Assembly (NCBI RefSeq): GCF_003285005.1
Contig: NZ_QMFA01000027.1
Coordinates: 27,638-91,637 of the forward strand
Source: Paenibacillus sp. YN15
GTDB taxonomy: Bacteria > Bacillota > Bacilli > Paenibacillales > NBRC-103111
DNA: 64,000 nt
Direction of reading: 5' to 3'
Position numbers and translations under genes: made by a program. How positions within the stretch are numbered: the stretch's first letter is position 1; the number at the start of each line of letters is the position of its first letter. Shown here piece by piece: positions 35,600 through 43,734 of this stretch. A model generated the notes under the pieces. That model was not told the DNA's origin, searched no databases, and saw nothing but the letters and a program-made list of their open reading frames with translations.

Positions 35600-36820
35600 G
35601 TGGCGAACAAAATACAATTTAAGCGCGGGCTGAAGGTCGCTTTGCCTGCACTCTCTCCCGGAGAGCCTGGGTACTGTACGGATACAAAGGAATTTTTTGT
35701 AGGCAACGCATCTGGAGGTAACACAAGGATGGTCTCATCTGGCGAATTAGTGCTCAATGTCAAAGATTTCGGAGCCAAAGGCGATGGTGTTACCGACGAT
35801 ACAGCCGCAATCCAGGCAGCCATCTATGCACTGGGTTATGCAGGAGGCGTTTTGTATTTCCCCAAAGGGATTTATTTAATTTCCGACACGCTGAATGTCG
35901 GCAACGGTACAGCATCCGCCGTAAGCACCCAAAATGCCATTACTCTGCAAGGAGCCGGAGCTGCAAACACTGGAGCAGCAGTATATGATGGTGGTTTTGG
36001 CACTATGATCCGTTACATAGGATCGACAGAAAAGCCAATGATACATGTAAGAGGTCCGATCAACGCCCCAAGAATTTTGGACATTTCTTTGGATGGCAAC
36101 ATGATGGCGTCTATCGGCGTCCGTGCAACAAATGCTTTGGGCTTTAAATATCGCCCGTGTGCAATACGCGATACCACACAAATCGGCATCCTAATGGACT
36201 CGTGGCCGAGCATGACCGTATCCGGCACAAAAAATAACATGTCCTGCGATATAGCGGACGGATGGATAAATCTTGGTAATAGTCCGTATGCTGTTTGCAT
36301 TAAATTGTCCGGTGACATTGACGGCGGCGATACCAATATGAGCAGACTCCACAACCTACATCTGCTATACAGCGGCACCAACGGCAGGGCTTTGCTGTTA
36401 GGATTTTGCGACTCTAATCTGTTTGATACCATCAATTGTTACCGCCAAGGAGCAGACAACGGGTCAGCATACTCAGTCATTTTCGATGGCACGGAGCAAG
36501 TCGGATACCCCGCACAAAACACATTTATCAATTTTTCGGCGACCAGTGACGATGTGGCAGTGTACGGGACGATTGGAGATAACATCTTTTATAATTACCA
36601 AACAGGTGACGGCGGCGCTGTTCCTGATCACCCCAACCTTAGAGGGGTTACGCAGGACGGACATCATTTCGGATCATTTGATTTTGCAAACCTCAAGTCT
36701 AGCAACGACTTGGAGACTACGGGCAGCGGAAATGGATTGATTGTAAAAACCCCGGATGGTACCAAGCGATATAGAATCTATGTCAGTAACGCCGGAGCGT
36801 TGTCTGCTCAACTGCTGTAG
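35600..36820 (+). CDS. Pectate-lyase-fold tailspike, likely surface depolymerase
   Basis: 406 residues from GTG 35600 behind AGGAGGG. The N-terminus KIQFKRGLKVALPALSPGEPGY is the same attachment module as the upstream fibre. VKDFGAKGDGVTDDTAAIQAAI (about 55-76) is the hallmark of right-handed beta-helix spikes, and the rest fits beta-helix rungs. Such spikes bind or cut host surface glycans. The base composition is less skewed than in the flanking phage genes, suggesting recent exchange. Confidence 0.83.
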   Translation: MANKIQFKRGLKVALPALSPGEPGYCTDTKEFFVGNASGGNTRMVSSGELVLNVKDFGAKGDGVTDDTAAIQAAIYALGYAGGVLYFPKGIYLISDTLNVGNGTASAVSTQNAITLQGAGAANTGAAVYDGGFGTMIRYIGSTEKPMIHVRGPINAPRILDISLDGNMMASIGVRATNALGFKYRPCAIRDTTQIGILMDSWPSMTVSGTKNNMSCDIADGWINLGNSPYAVCIKLSGDIDGGDTNMSRLHNLHLLYSGTNGRALLLGFCDSNLFDTINCYRQGADNGSAYSVIFDGTEQVGYPAQNTFINFSATSDDVAVYGTIGDNIFYNYQTGDGGAVPDHPNLRGVTQDGHHFGSFDFANLKSSNDLETTGSGNGLIVKTPDGTKRYRIYVSNAGALSAQLL

Positions 36821-36918
36821 GACCAAACTGTCTAGTAAATGCACAACATATTTTCAGTATGCATAACTCCCTAATTTCAGGTATCATTGTTAATGAACAA
36901 TTCAGGGGGGGTGCGTAA

Positions 36919-37566
36919 ATGGAAGAGGATTTAACTGGCAAGGTGTTCGGTAATTTCACCGTTGTTGGAATAAATCGCCGGCATAGTCGCGGCAACTCGT
37001 GGCTATGCCGATGCATTTGCGGGAAGGAATTGGTCTTAGCCACAGTTTACATTGTAGGAAATAAAACACGCCGACCTAATAAAAGCTGCGGTTGTACAGA
37101 ATACAAGTACGACGGGAAAGTACAAGAGCATTTTCGGATTTATTCAATCTGGCATAACCTTGTCGGTAGATGTTATAAATCGGAACGGAAGAATTACGAA
37201 AGGTTTGGCGGCAAGGGCGTATATGTCTGTGACGAATGGAAGGATGACTTCATTCCCTTTCTGAACTGGTCCCTGGAGAATGGCTATTCTGAGGAATTAA
37301 CCCTCATGAGAGTAGACATCAAAAAGCCTTATGAACCGGATAATTGCAAGTGGTCTGATGATTGCTCAAAGGCACAGAACAAAGGGATATTGAGAAATAA
37401 CAAAACAGGAAAGACAGGAGTTGGGAAACGCAAGGACGGCACATTCATTGCCTACATCCAACGAAATTACAAGAATAGGCGACTCGGTGTTTTCAACACC
37501 CTTGAAGAAGCAATAACGGCTAGAGAAAGAGCGGAAGAAGAATTTAAGCGAAACGGTACGCTTTGA
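36919..37566 (+). CDS. AP2-domain protein, homing-endonuclease relative
   Basis: 215 residues from ATG 36919 behind AGGGGGGG. A zinc-like cluster (CRCICG, CGC) opens the protein. The middle WHNLVGRCYKSERKNYERFGGKGVYVCDEWKDDF segment is found in phage HNH/AP2 proteins. The C-terminus (GKTGVGKRKDGTFIAYIQRNYKNRRLG) is an AP2 DNA-binding fold. A clear HNH triad is not seen. It is AT-richer than its neighbours and splits spike and Tal genes, as a mobile intruder would. Confidence 0.78.
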   Translation: MEEDLTGKVFGNFTVVGINRRHSRGNSWLCRCICGKELVLATVYIVGNKTRRPNKSCGCTEYKYDGKVQEHFRIYSIWHNLVGRCYKSERKNYERFGGKGVYVCDEWKDDFIPFLNWSLENGYSEELTLMRVDIKKPYEPDNCKWSDDCSKAQNKGILRNNKTGKTGVGKRKDGTFIAYIQRNYKNRRLGVFNTLEEAITARERAEEEFKRNGTL

Positions 37567-37672
37567 AACGGACCATACTGCGCAACAAGCCGCTATTTCT
37601 CTTCGGAGCCGTAGCGGTTATTTGTGCTTCGCACAACGGTTTCTTTATGTTCCCACGAAAGGAGGACGCTAT

Positions 37673-39343
37673 ATGCCGAATAAGTTTCGCTCATCCCTCG
37701 AACTACACACGTCATCCCTCCGCCATATCCTCGCTGATGCCGCGGAAATACGCGTACGCGAAGCGCTAAACGGCGAATTTTACGTAAGCTTCGTATATCC
37801 CAGAGTCGAAAACGACTCTGTACGTTACGCAGCCCTCGCGGAAGATAACGAAATCCGGTTCCCGGTCGACGCTGCCTTGCGCAACGTATCCGGCCAGCGC
37901 TTCGTAATTAACCGCGTAGAGGAAGTCCGCGAGGGCAAGCGGATATATAAGCGCGTGGAGGCGTCACATATTGCGTTTGGCCTCGGACGCTACTATTACG
38001 ATGACTATACGGACTTTGCCGCAGCCGTTCCGCTCGCTGACATGCTTGCGCTACTTGGTTCGGGAACTCCGTACGACTTCGCAACCTCCGGCACCTTCGC
38101 CGATACGGACATTTTCGAGTATGGCGAGGATACACGGTTTAATCTGACGCAGAAACTCCGCCAAACGTATAACGCAGAATTGGCGTTCAATAACCTCGCC
38201 ATAACGCTCACGACGCAGAAGGGCGGAAATCGCGGCGCTCGCGTTATATACCGCCATAACATGCGGGGGATTACGCGGACATCGCACTCGATGGAGCGGA
38301 TAACGCGTCTATATGGCTACGGTAAGAACGGATTAACAATCGAAGGTTACGGCGGATATGCAACGAAATATATCGATTCTACGTATTATGACGTAAATAA
38401 TCCGTACGAAGCTTCGGTAACGTTCGCGGATATCGAAGATAAGGCGAAGTTGCTAACGGAAATGCAGCGCCACCTCGCAAAATACGAACTCCCCTCCGTT
38501 AGCTATGACGTCGATTTCGTAGACATGGCGAAGGTGGATGACGCATTCTCTCCGTATTCCATCCGCGAGGCTGGCGATATTGTTACCGTTACGGATTCGG
38601 AGTTGGGATATGCGTTCGAGGCGCGCGTTATGGAATACGAATGGTATCCGTATGAGCCGCGCAGGGGTCGCGCCACATTAGCGAATTTCCGTCCGCTGAA
38701 ATCGTCCGATTACGTATACCAAGCGGTAACCGGCGTTAAGAAGGCGATTAAGTATACGTCAACAAACGCTGTGCTGAAGGGTATCAAATACGACGACAGC
38801 ATAACGCTTGTTGACGGATTAGGGATGCGGGTATCTGACGCCAGTAATCGCGAACTCGTCCGGCTGGGACAGTATGAACCGGGTAAATACGGATTAGCGC
38901 TGTTTAACACAAGCGGGGCAAAGACGCTATGGCAAGATGCAGCGACGGGTAGCGCGTGGTTTAGCGGGAACATTACGGCGTCGTCGATTAATGGCGGTAC
39001 GATTACGGGCGCGTTAATCCGGACAGCGGAGAGCGGCCAGCGTATCGAGTTGAGTAGCGTAGATAATCTGCTGATGGCGGTTAATGCTTCAGGTCGTACC
39101 TTGACGATTAAACCGGACATTGACGGAAGTCCTGGGATACAATTTGCAGGCGGTCCTACGGGTTCGTATATCATACAAGGGACAACGGGGATGAGCATTA
39201 TAGGCTCGGGCCAGTGTCAGATAAACTTCGGCAGTGTGAGTATAAACGGAAGTCCTGTATTGATCAATGGGGTAAACGTATCTTCTGCGGCCACAAACCA
39301 TGAGTCTCGTATCTTTGCTTTAGAATTGGCTGTATTTTCATAG
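37673..39343 (+). CDS. Tail-tip/endopeptidase-like protein (Tal, prophage tail family)
   Basis: 556 residues from ATG 37673 behind AAAGGAGG. The N-terminal 350 residues fit the gp44/Tal-like hub domain of Firmicute prophages (FRSSLELHTSSLRHILADA, then KLRQTYNAELAFNN). The C-terminal third, with SGNITASSINGGTITGALI, is a fibre-like extension. No catalytic peptidase residues are evident in the extension. It normally lies right after Dit; here fibre genes and the AP2 gene intervene. Confidence 0.78.
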   Translation: MPNKFRSSLELHTSSLRHILADAAEIRVREALNGEFYVSFVYPRVENDSVRYAALAEDNEIRFPVDAALRNVSGQRFVINRVEEVREGKRIYKRVEASHIAFGLGRYYYDDYTDFAAAVPLADMLALLGSGTPYDFATSGTFADTDIFEYGEDTRFNLTQKLRQTYNAELAFNNLAITLTTQKGGNRGARVIYRHNMRGITRTSHSMERITRLYGYGKNGLTIEGYGGYATKYIDSTYYDVNNPYEASVTFADIEDKAKLLTEMQRHLAKYELPSVSYDVDFVDMAKVDDAFSPYSIREAGDIVTVTDSELGYAFEARVMEYEWYPYEPRRGRATLANFRPLKSSDYVYQAVTGVKKAIKYTSTNAVLKGIKYDDSITLVDGLGMRVSDASNRELVRLGQYEPGKYGLALFNTSGAKTLWQDAATGSAWFSGNITASSINGGTITGALIRTAESGQRIELSSVDNLLMAVNASGRTLTIKPDIDGSPGIQFAGGPTGSYIIQGTTGMSIIGSGQCQINFGSVSINGSPVLINGVNVSSAATNHESRIFALELAVFS

Positions 39344-39354
39344 AGTTCGTTGTG

Positions 39355-39360
39355 TATAAT
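39355..39360 (+). promoter_or_regulatory. Possible -10 element before the stalk-domain gene
   Basis: TATAAT at 39355-39360 lies 30 bases before the ATG at 39390, and GGGAGG precedes that ATG. No good -35 is seen at the right distance. A separate promoter would let the gene be expressed from a silent prophage. Confidence 0.4.
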
Positions 39361-39389
39361 GTAGATAATAGGATACGGGAGGTTGACAT

Positions 39390-39986
39390 ATGAAAAAGGC
39401 TAAGAATGCCAGAACCGCAGTAGTTGCATTTATCTTAGGAGCGGCTTTAGCAACAGCAACAGGAGCGCTAGCGGACGGCGTAAGTTTAATCGGAAAATCC
39501 TTTGATGGACAGTTTAGTGTTACTATTAATGGTAAGAAGATAGATGCAGCGGCGGGCGTTTCTGAAGGAACATCTTACCTACCTGTTCGTGCTGTTGGCG
39601 AGGCGCTTGGCCTGGCTGTTGATTTTGACAGTAAGGAGGGAATATTTTTGACAGAGTCCACAACCGAACCAGTTAGTACACCCCAACCTTCTGTTTCTCT
39701 TGCTACCCCAACACCGAGCAGCAGTACAAAAACACCGAACTACACTCCGGCTATGCTGAAGCAACGAGAAATCGTAGATGTAAAAGCAGATATACGAGAT
39801 GTATCCGGAGTAATTAGCGGATATGAAAGCTTTCTGTCCCGCGTAAAAGAGTCCGCCAATCCCGATCCGTTTACGATATCTAACATGGAGTCCGCAATCG
39901 CTACGCACAAGACGAAGCTTGCGGAATTGGAGCGCCAACTCTCCGAACTCGAAGCGGAGTATCAAGCGCTCATCTCCGGTAAATAA
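39390..39986 (+). CDS. Secreted copper-amine-oxidase-N (stalk) domain protein
   Basis: 198 residues from ATG 39390. A signal peptide (about residues 8-28, ending ALA) is followed by a stalk domain (SVTINGKKIDAAAGV, then TSYLPVRAVGEALGLAVDFD), a proline/serine/threonine-rich linker and a C-terminal coiled coil. The stalk domain is extremely common in Paenibacillus surface proteins. Inside a phage tail/lysis operon, with host-like codon use at the 5' end, it looks like a captured host gene and a possible lysogenic-conversion factor. Confidence 0.82.
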   Translation: MKKAKNARTAVVAFILGAALATATGALADGVSLIGKSFDGQFSVTINGKKIDAAAGVSEGTSYLPVRAVGEALGLAVDFDSKEGIFLTESTTEPVSTPQPSVSLATPTPSSSTKTPNYTPAMLKQREIVDVKADIRDVSGVISGYESFLSRVKESANPDPFTISNMESAIATHKTKLAELERQLSELEAEYQALISGK

Positions 39987-40016
39987 TCCGCAGCACAGCC
40001 GCATATCACACACGCC

Positions 40017-40049
40017 AAGACTCCGTTACCTTTCGGAGTCTTTTTCTTT
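40017..40049 (+). terminator. Rho-independent terminator after the stalk-domain gene
   Basis: AAGACTCCG at 40017-40025 pairs with CGGAGTCTT at 40034-40042 around an eight-base loop, followed by a T-rich tail. It is a textbook terminator and separates the structural genes from the lysis genes. Confidence 0.85.
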
Positions 40050-40073
40050 TGACTACGAAAGGAGACCGCAATC

Positions 40074-40256
40074 ATGGCGCAAATTACGCCTAAGCTCGAA
40101 ATCCTCGTTAACCTGTCGCAACCGTCCGAAGAAATCGCGAATATTATCTCCGTTTTCTTATCGTATCACCCCGGTAAGGAAATCGAGATTCTGCGCACGG
40201 TCCGCGAACAAATAGACGATGCTGTAGCGCAATTAGACGGAAGGGAGGCGCAGTAA
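40074..40256 (+). CDS. Small phage protein before the holins
   Basis: 60 residues from ATG 40074 behind AAAGGAGA; its stop shares a base with the next ATG. It is helical and acidic, without a membrane span. Genes in this position (XkdX/XhlA-like) often assist lysis, but this one has no recognised motif. Confidence 0.6.
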   Translation: MAQITPKLEILVNLSQPSEEIANIISVFLSYHPGKEIEILRTVREQIDDAVAQLDGREAQ

Positions 40257-40465
40257 TGGATAACGAGATTATCCGCTATTTTATTACGCAAGGTCCGTTT
40301 GCTCTGATGTTCGTTTGGCTCCTTATCTACGTTATGAAAGCGAATAAGGAACGCGAGGGACGCTTGCAATCGCTACTCGAAAAGTTCAGTGATAAATACG
40401 ACGTAATCATAGCGGACTTACGCGAAATCAAATCGAAAGTAACCGATCAATCCCGCAAACAATAA
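40256..40465 (+). CDS. BhlA/UviB-like holin-associated protein
   Basis: 69 residues from ATG 40256 behind GGGAGG. One N-terminal membrane span (about 8-28, QGPFALMFVWLLIYVM) is followed by a charged helix (EREGRLQSLLEKFSDKYDVI). This is the layout of the BhlA/UviB family, found beside holins in Bacillus phages and bacteriocin loci. Confidence 0.78.
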   Translation: MDNEIIRYFITQGPFALMFVWLLIYVMKANKEREGRLQSLLEKFSDKYDVIIADLREIKSKVTDQSRKQ

Positions 40466-40516
40466 ACAACGAGTAGCTAACGGAAGCACTCGTATTAAAC
40501 GAAAAGGGTGGCGCAA

Positions 40517-40759
40517 ATGGCAAACGATGTATTAACGTTGGCTGCGTTGGTGGCCGCGTATGTAGGCGTAGCTAAAACGTTCGGGCTTCCGAAGAAGTAT
40601 ACGCATCTGGTAGCGTTGGGAGTAGCGGCTGTATTCGTTATGATTCCGGAGGCTGCGCAGGATAAGCTTGCGCTCATATCCGTAATCGGACTGACCGCAT
40701 CTGGCGCGTACAACTATACGAAGAAGACGGACGGTCCCGGAGGAAGTGACGCAAAGTGA
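40517..40759 (+). CDS. Holin
   Basis: 80 residues; ATG 40517 is placed well after AAAAGGG, while GTG 40508 is too close. Two or three hydrophobic spans are seen (about 5-24, 33-50 and 52-68), with a charged C-terminus. It lies directly before the amidase and overlaps it, as holins do. It would form pores that release the amidase. Confidence 0.75.
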   Translation: MANDVLTLAALVAAYVGVAKTFGLPKKYTHLVALGVAAVFVMIPEAAQDKLALISVIGLTASGAYNYTKKTDGPGGSDAK

Positions 40760-41502
40760 CGTACTCTATCGAATGGTACGGAAATGAGCATACGAATTGG
40801 TCCGACCGCAAAGGTTACGTCCCCTTCGTCATCGTCGATCACATTAGCGCTGGTACAATGGCGTCAATGGACGCATGGTTCCGCTCATCTGGCAACTCCG
40901 TATCGTCCGCACATTTCGGAATCTCGCGTAATGGCGAAATCCACCAATACGTTGATATCCGGAAGATGGCGTGGGGTAATGGAGCCACTGTCGCAGACTA
41001 TCCGGCCAAAGTGGCGCAAGTGGTGACGGATAATTACGGAGTCAATCCGAATTTGTATACGGTATCGATAGAACACGAAGGTACAGACGGAAGCCTAACG
41101 GAGGATCAATTTGAGGCCAGCGTATGGCTCCATACGTACATCCGCGATCAAATTGCGGAGATATACGGTGAGCAAGCGCATTTTCCGTTAGATGCGTATC
41201 ACGTTATCGGACACTACCAAATACACCGCGGCAAGCCCGTATGCCCCGGTCCGCTGTTTCCGTGGGAACGTTTATACGCAAGGCTGGCGGAGATTGACGC
41301 AAAAGGAGATGATATCATGCTAAACGCTGACGTAGCGAATACAATTATCTCAACGTTTTTGAGTCCGGAGTGGTTCCGGTGCAATGACGCGATGACCGCA
41401 GCCAGTACGGAGTCTGACGCGCGAGCCTGGCGTGAGTTGCGCGATTACCAAAAGTGGTTAGCGGATGAATTGCGGAAGGCTAGCGGTCAGAAGGCGGAAT
41501 AA
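40756..41502 (+). CDS. Endolysin, N-acetylmuramoyl-L-alanine amidase
   Basis: 248 residues from GTG 40756, overlapping the holin by four bases. The N-terminal 175 residues are an amidase-2 domain: VDHISAGT supplies the first zinc histidine, and HVIGHYQIHRGKPVCPGP gives the second histidine and the cysteine ligand. The last 60 residues are a helical region that may bind the cell wall. It cuts the amide bond between muramic acid and the stem peptide at lysis. Confidence 0.88.
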   Translation: MTYSIEWYGNEHTNWSDRKGYVPFVIVDHISAGTMASMDAWFRSSGNSVSSAHFGISRNGEIHQYVDIRKMAWGNGATVADYPAKVAQVVTDNYGVNPNLYTVSIEHEGTDGSLTEDQFEASVWLHTYIRDQIAEIYGEQAHFPLDAYHVIGHYQIHRGKPVCPGPLFPWERLYARLAEIDAKGDDIMLNADVANTIISTFLSPEWFRCNDAMTAASTESDARAWRELRDYQKWLADELRKASGQKAE

Positions 41503-41578
41503 TATCATATAGCGCTCATCATCGGACTATTCCGTTGGTGGGCGCTTATTCTCGTTTTCGGACGTCGAAAATTAGCGT

Positions 41579-41607
41579 TTGACAAACCGCAGCGTGTCCG
41601 CTATACT
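41579..41607 (+). promoter_or_regulatory. Near-consensus sigma-A promoter reading toward tRNA-Leu
   Basis: TTGACA at 41579-41584 and TATACT at 41602-41607 are separated by exactly 17 bases. The next gene downstream is the tRNA, about 145 bases away. The surrounding bases have the phage style, so the phage end may drive this tRNA. Confidence 0.75.
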
Positions 41608-41752
41608 GGGTCTTACGTCGCGTACGATTACGGGCGCACGATTCAAACGTATAACGACTCGTTTCCGCCCGATTGACCGTTGATTTAACGGTAGTCGTAC
41701 GGGGAAAATCGAGTAATGTTCGGTGTAATGGCGCAGAATATGCGCACGATAA

Positions 41753-41831
41753 GCCGGTGTGGCGGAATGGCAGACGCGCGCGACTCAAAATCGTGAGGGA
41801 AACCGTGGAGGTTCGAGTCCTCTCACCGGCA
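41753..41831 (+). tRNA. tRNA-Leu (anticodon CAA)
   Basis: The acceptor stem GCCGGTG (41753-41759) pairs with CACCGGC (41824-41830), with discriminator A at 41831. The anticodon loop CTCAAAA gives CAA, reading UUG. A small variable arm and TTCGAGT T-loop are present. CCA is not encoded. Phage-like sequence ends at its 5' side, and a broken integrase begins 50 bases after its 3' end, so it marks the junction of two mobile regions. Confidence 0.92.
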
Positions 41832-41881
41832 CTAACAAAGCAGATTTGTAAAATTGCCTTGTGCAGTTTTATGAATCTGTT

Positions 41882-43028
41882 TTATATTTTTATGGCCTGA
41901 TTCATAGTTGCCGCTGAATTGATTTTGGAACTAAATTCAAGATGTGAATATGTGTTTGCAGTTGTAGAGTAATCACTATGGTCCAGCCATTCTTGAACCT
42001 CTTTCATACTGACACCGTTGGCTAAAAGCAGAGAGGCGCAGCTGTGGCGAAGATCATGAAAGCGAAGATGCCGCATACCATATTTTTTCAAGACAAGGGA
42101 AAAGTGCTGTGTGATGAAGTTCGGTTTAATTCGATTGCCCATTGCATCCACATTGAGATAGTCCAGGTAGTCTGTGCAGTACGAATCCTTGCAAAGGCCG
42201 CGGGTTTAAATCCCTTGTTGTTGCTTAAGATGCAGCAGCAGGTCATAGAAGGCGTCTACGAGCTGTAGAGTGCGACGGCTTGCCTTGTTCTTGTTCGATC
42301 CTTTACAATGGTGATAAGCTTTCCATTAAGTGATCCAGAAGTAACGGTGTGCTTAATCGTAATAGTTTTATTCACCAAATCAATGGCTGACCATTTCAAA
42401 CCAAGCGCCTCGCTTCGCCGCAATCCGTAAAAAGCTGCAAGGATTACAGCAAGTTCAATTTTGCTGCCTTTTACAACTTTCAGGAGTTGGTTTACTTCGG
42501 AAGCACTGTACGCACTTCCGACAAAGGTTTCTTTTTTAGGGCGCTTAACCTTATCGGCTTGGTTGGAATGGATAATCTCAGTAACAAAGGCATATTGAAG
42601 CGCTGATCGAATATTTGCATGATAATGAGTGACCGTGTCGGCTTTTACCTTCCATTCGGTATAGGCATATTGGTAAAAATCCTAAATGTGATGCCCTTTT
42701 CTTTAAAATATGGTACTATACGGCCTTTTACAGAATTGGAGTATGAAATATAGTTCGTAAGTTCAATGCTAGGCCTAACGATCTCCAACCAATCGAGCAT
42801 GAAATCTGCAAACAAGATCTGGTCATTGTCCTCCGCTTTCTCTTCTTCCGGAATATGTGCGGAGATGATTAGTTCTTCTTCAGCTTGCGCATTTGCTGCT
42901 AATTCAAAATTCTGCCGCGCCTCCAGCAATAAGCCTTCCGCCTTCTTCTTGTTGCCCTTTACCGCCAATCCGGTGGGAATCCACTCGGAAAAGAAGGAGG
43001 GCCACGGATATGTAAAGGTGATTTCGAC
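41882..43028 (-). pseudogene. Tyrosine integrase pseudogene
   Basis: Fragments of one ICE-type tyrosine recombinase can be read on the minus strand. The N-terminal part (VKGNKKKAEGLLLEARQNFE) lies around 42960-42650, a middle part (RPKKETFVGS, FYGLRRSEALGLKW) around 42540-42400, and the C-terminal catalytic part (FHDLRHSCASLLLANG, LDHSDYSTTANTYSHL) at 41882-42151. Frameshifts and stops between them break the frame. The catalytic end faces the tRNA 3' end 50 bases away, the normal att arrangement. The element can probably no longer excise by itself. Confidence 0.88.
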
Positions 43029-43412
43029 TTACATTTCCAAGCGGCTTTTAAGCTTGCCTAATAACATTCTTTTAGTCTTGCTAACCGCCTGTTGGGTTAT
43101 TCCCAACAATTGAGCGATTTCTGCGTCGGTTTTCTCTTCGTAAAACTTCATGAACAACAGTTTTCTTTCCATTGGATTCAAGGCTCGAATGACAGAGAGC
43201 AAGCATTCCTGGGCTTCCGCATAAACAATAGGAGAGGAGAAGCGATTCATCATGAGATATATGCCATCGGTTTCTTCATCCAATGGTTTTGTGCAAAGAA
43301 GCTCTCGGTCTATCCTCCGAAAAAAATCCCGACTCGTATGAAACAAGCATGCGTGGATATAGCGGCTGAATCCCTTCTCAACATTGGCAAGTATCTGTTG
43401 GTCATTACTCAT
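43029..43412 (-). CDS. Sigma-70-like regulator of an integrative element (Tn916 Orf7-like)
   Basis: 127 residues; ATG 43412 is about nine bases after GGGAG, whereas ATG 43421 touches it. The C-terminal half is region 4: ALNPMERKLLFMKF, then TDAEIAQLLGITQQAVSKTKRML. Small sigma-like genes of this type sit next to xis/int in Tn916-family elements. Its stop is directly followed by the integrase remnant, so both belonged to one operon. Confidence 0.78.
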   Translation of the reverse strand: MSNDQQILANVEKGFSRYIHACLFHTSRDFFRRIDRELLCTKPLDEETDGIYLMMNRFSSPIVYAEAQECLLSVIRALNPMERKLLFMKFYEEKTDAEIAQLLGITQQAVSKTKRMLLGKLKSRLEM

Positions 43413-43520
43413 TATAAACATCTCCCTTCATCCTAAAATAGGAAGCACTTTTGAAAAAAACAACTTTGGACAAAATATTGACAAATTTTTTCGACAGTTG
43501 TTAAGTCTTTTGTAAAGAAT

Positions 43521-43598
43521 GAAAAAAAACATCCCACCATCGTGCTGAACTTGCTGGATAAATATCCAGCACTCCAACGAGAAAGGGGGATGTTTTTA
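43521..43598. repeat. Nested inverted repeats
   Basis: The outer arms AAAAACATCCC (43525-43535) and GGGATGTTTTT (43587-43597) are perfect complements. Inside them TGCTGGATA and TATCCAGCA (43552-43571) form a second perfect stem with a two-base loop. It could act as a terminator in either direction, an RNA structure or a small non-autonomous element. Confidence 0.65.
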
Positions 43599-43734
43599 AG
43601 CTAAAAATTACAAGAAATATTTTTAATTTTACTTGAAGCACAGTTCATTAGATATATTAAGCTCCGAAATTATACCTATCGAATTCATGAGGTGTTGGAG
43701 GAGCCAAGATCAATGCCAAGCATGGAACACGAGA

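Noticed and set aside
37563..37769. 68-codon ORF between the AP2 gene and Tal
   Set aside because: It overlaps the Tal start in another frame and lacks a ribosome site. The 37567-37672 gap is probably leftover leader sequence.
41753..41831. Idea that the tRNA is a decayed att remnant
   Set aside because: All stems and the anticodon loop are intact, so it is most likely a working tRNA.
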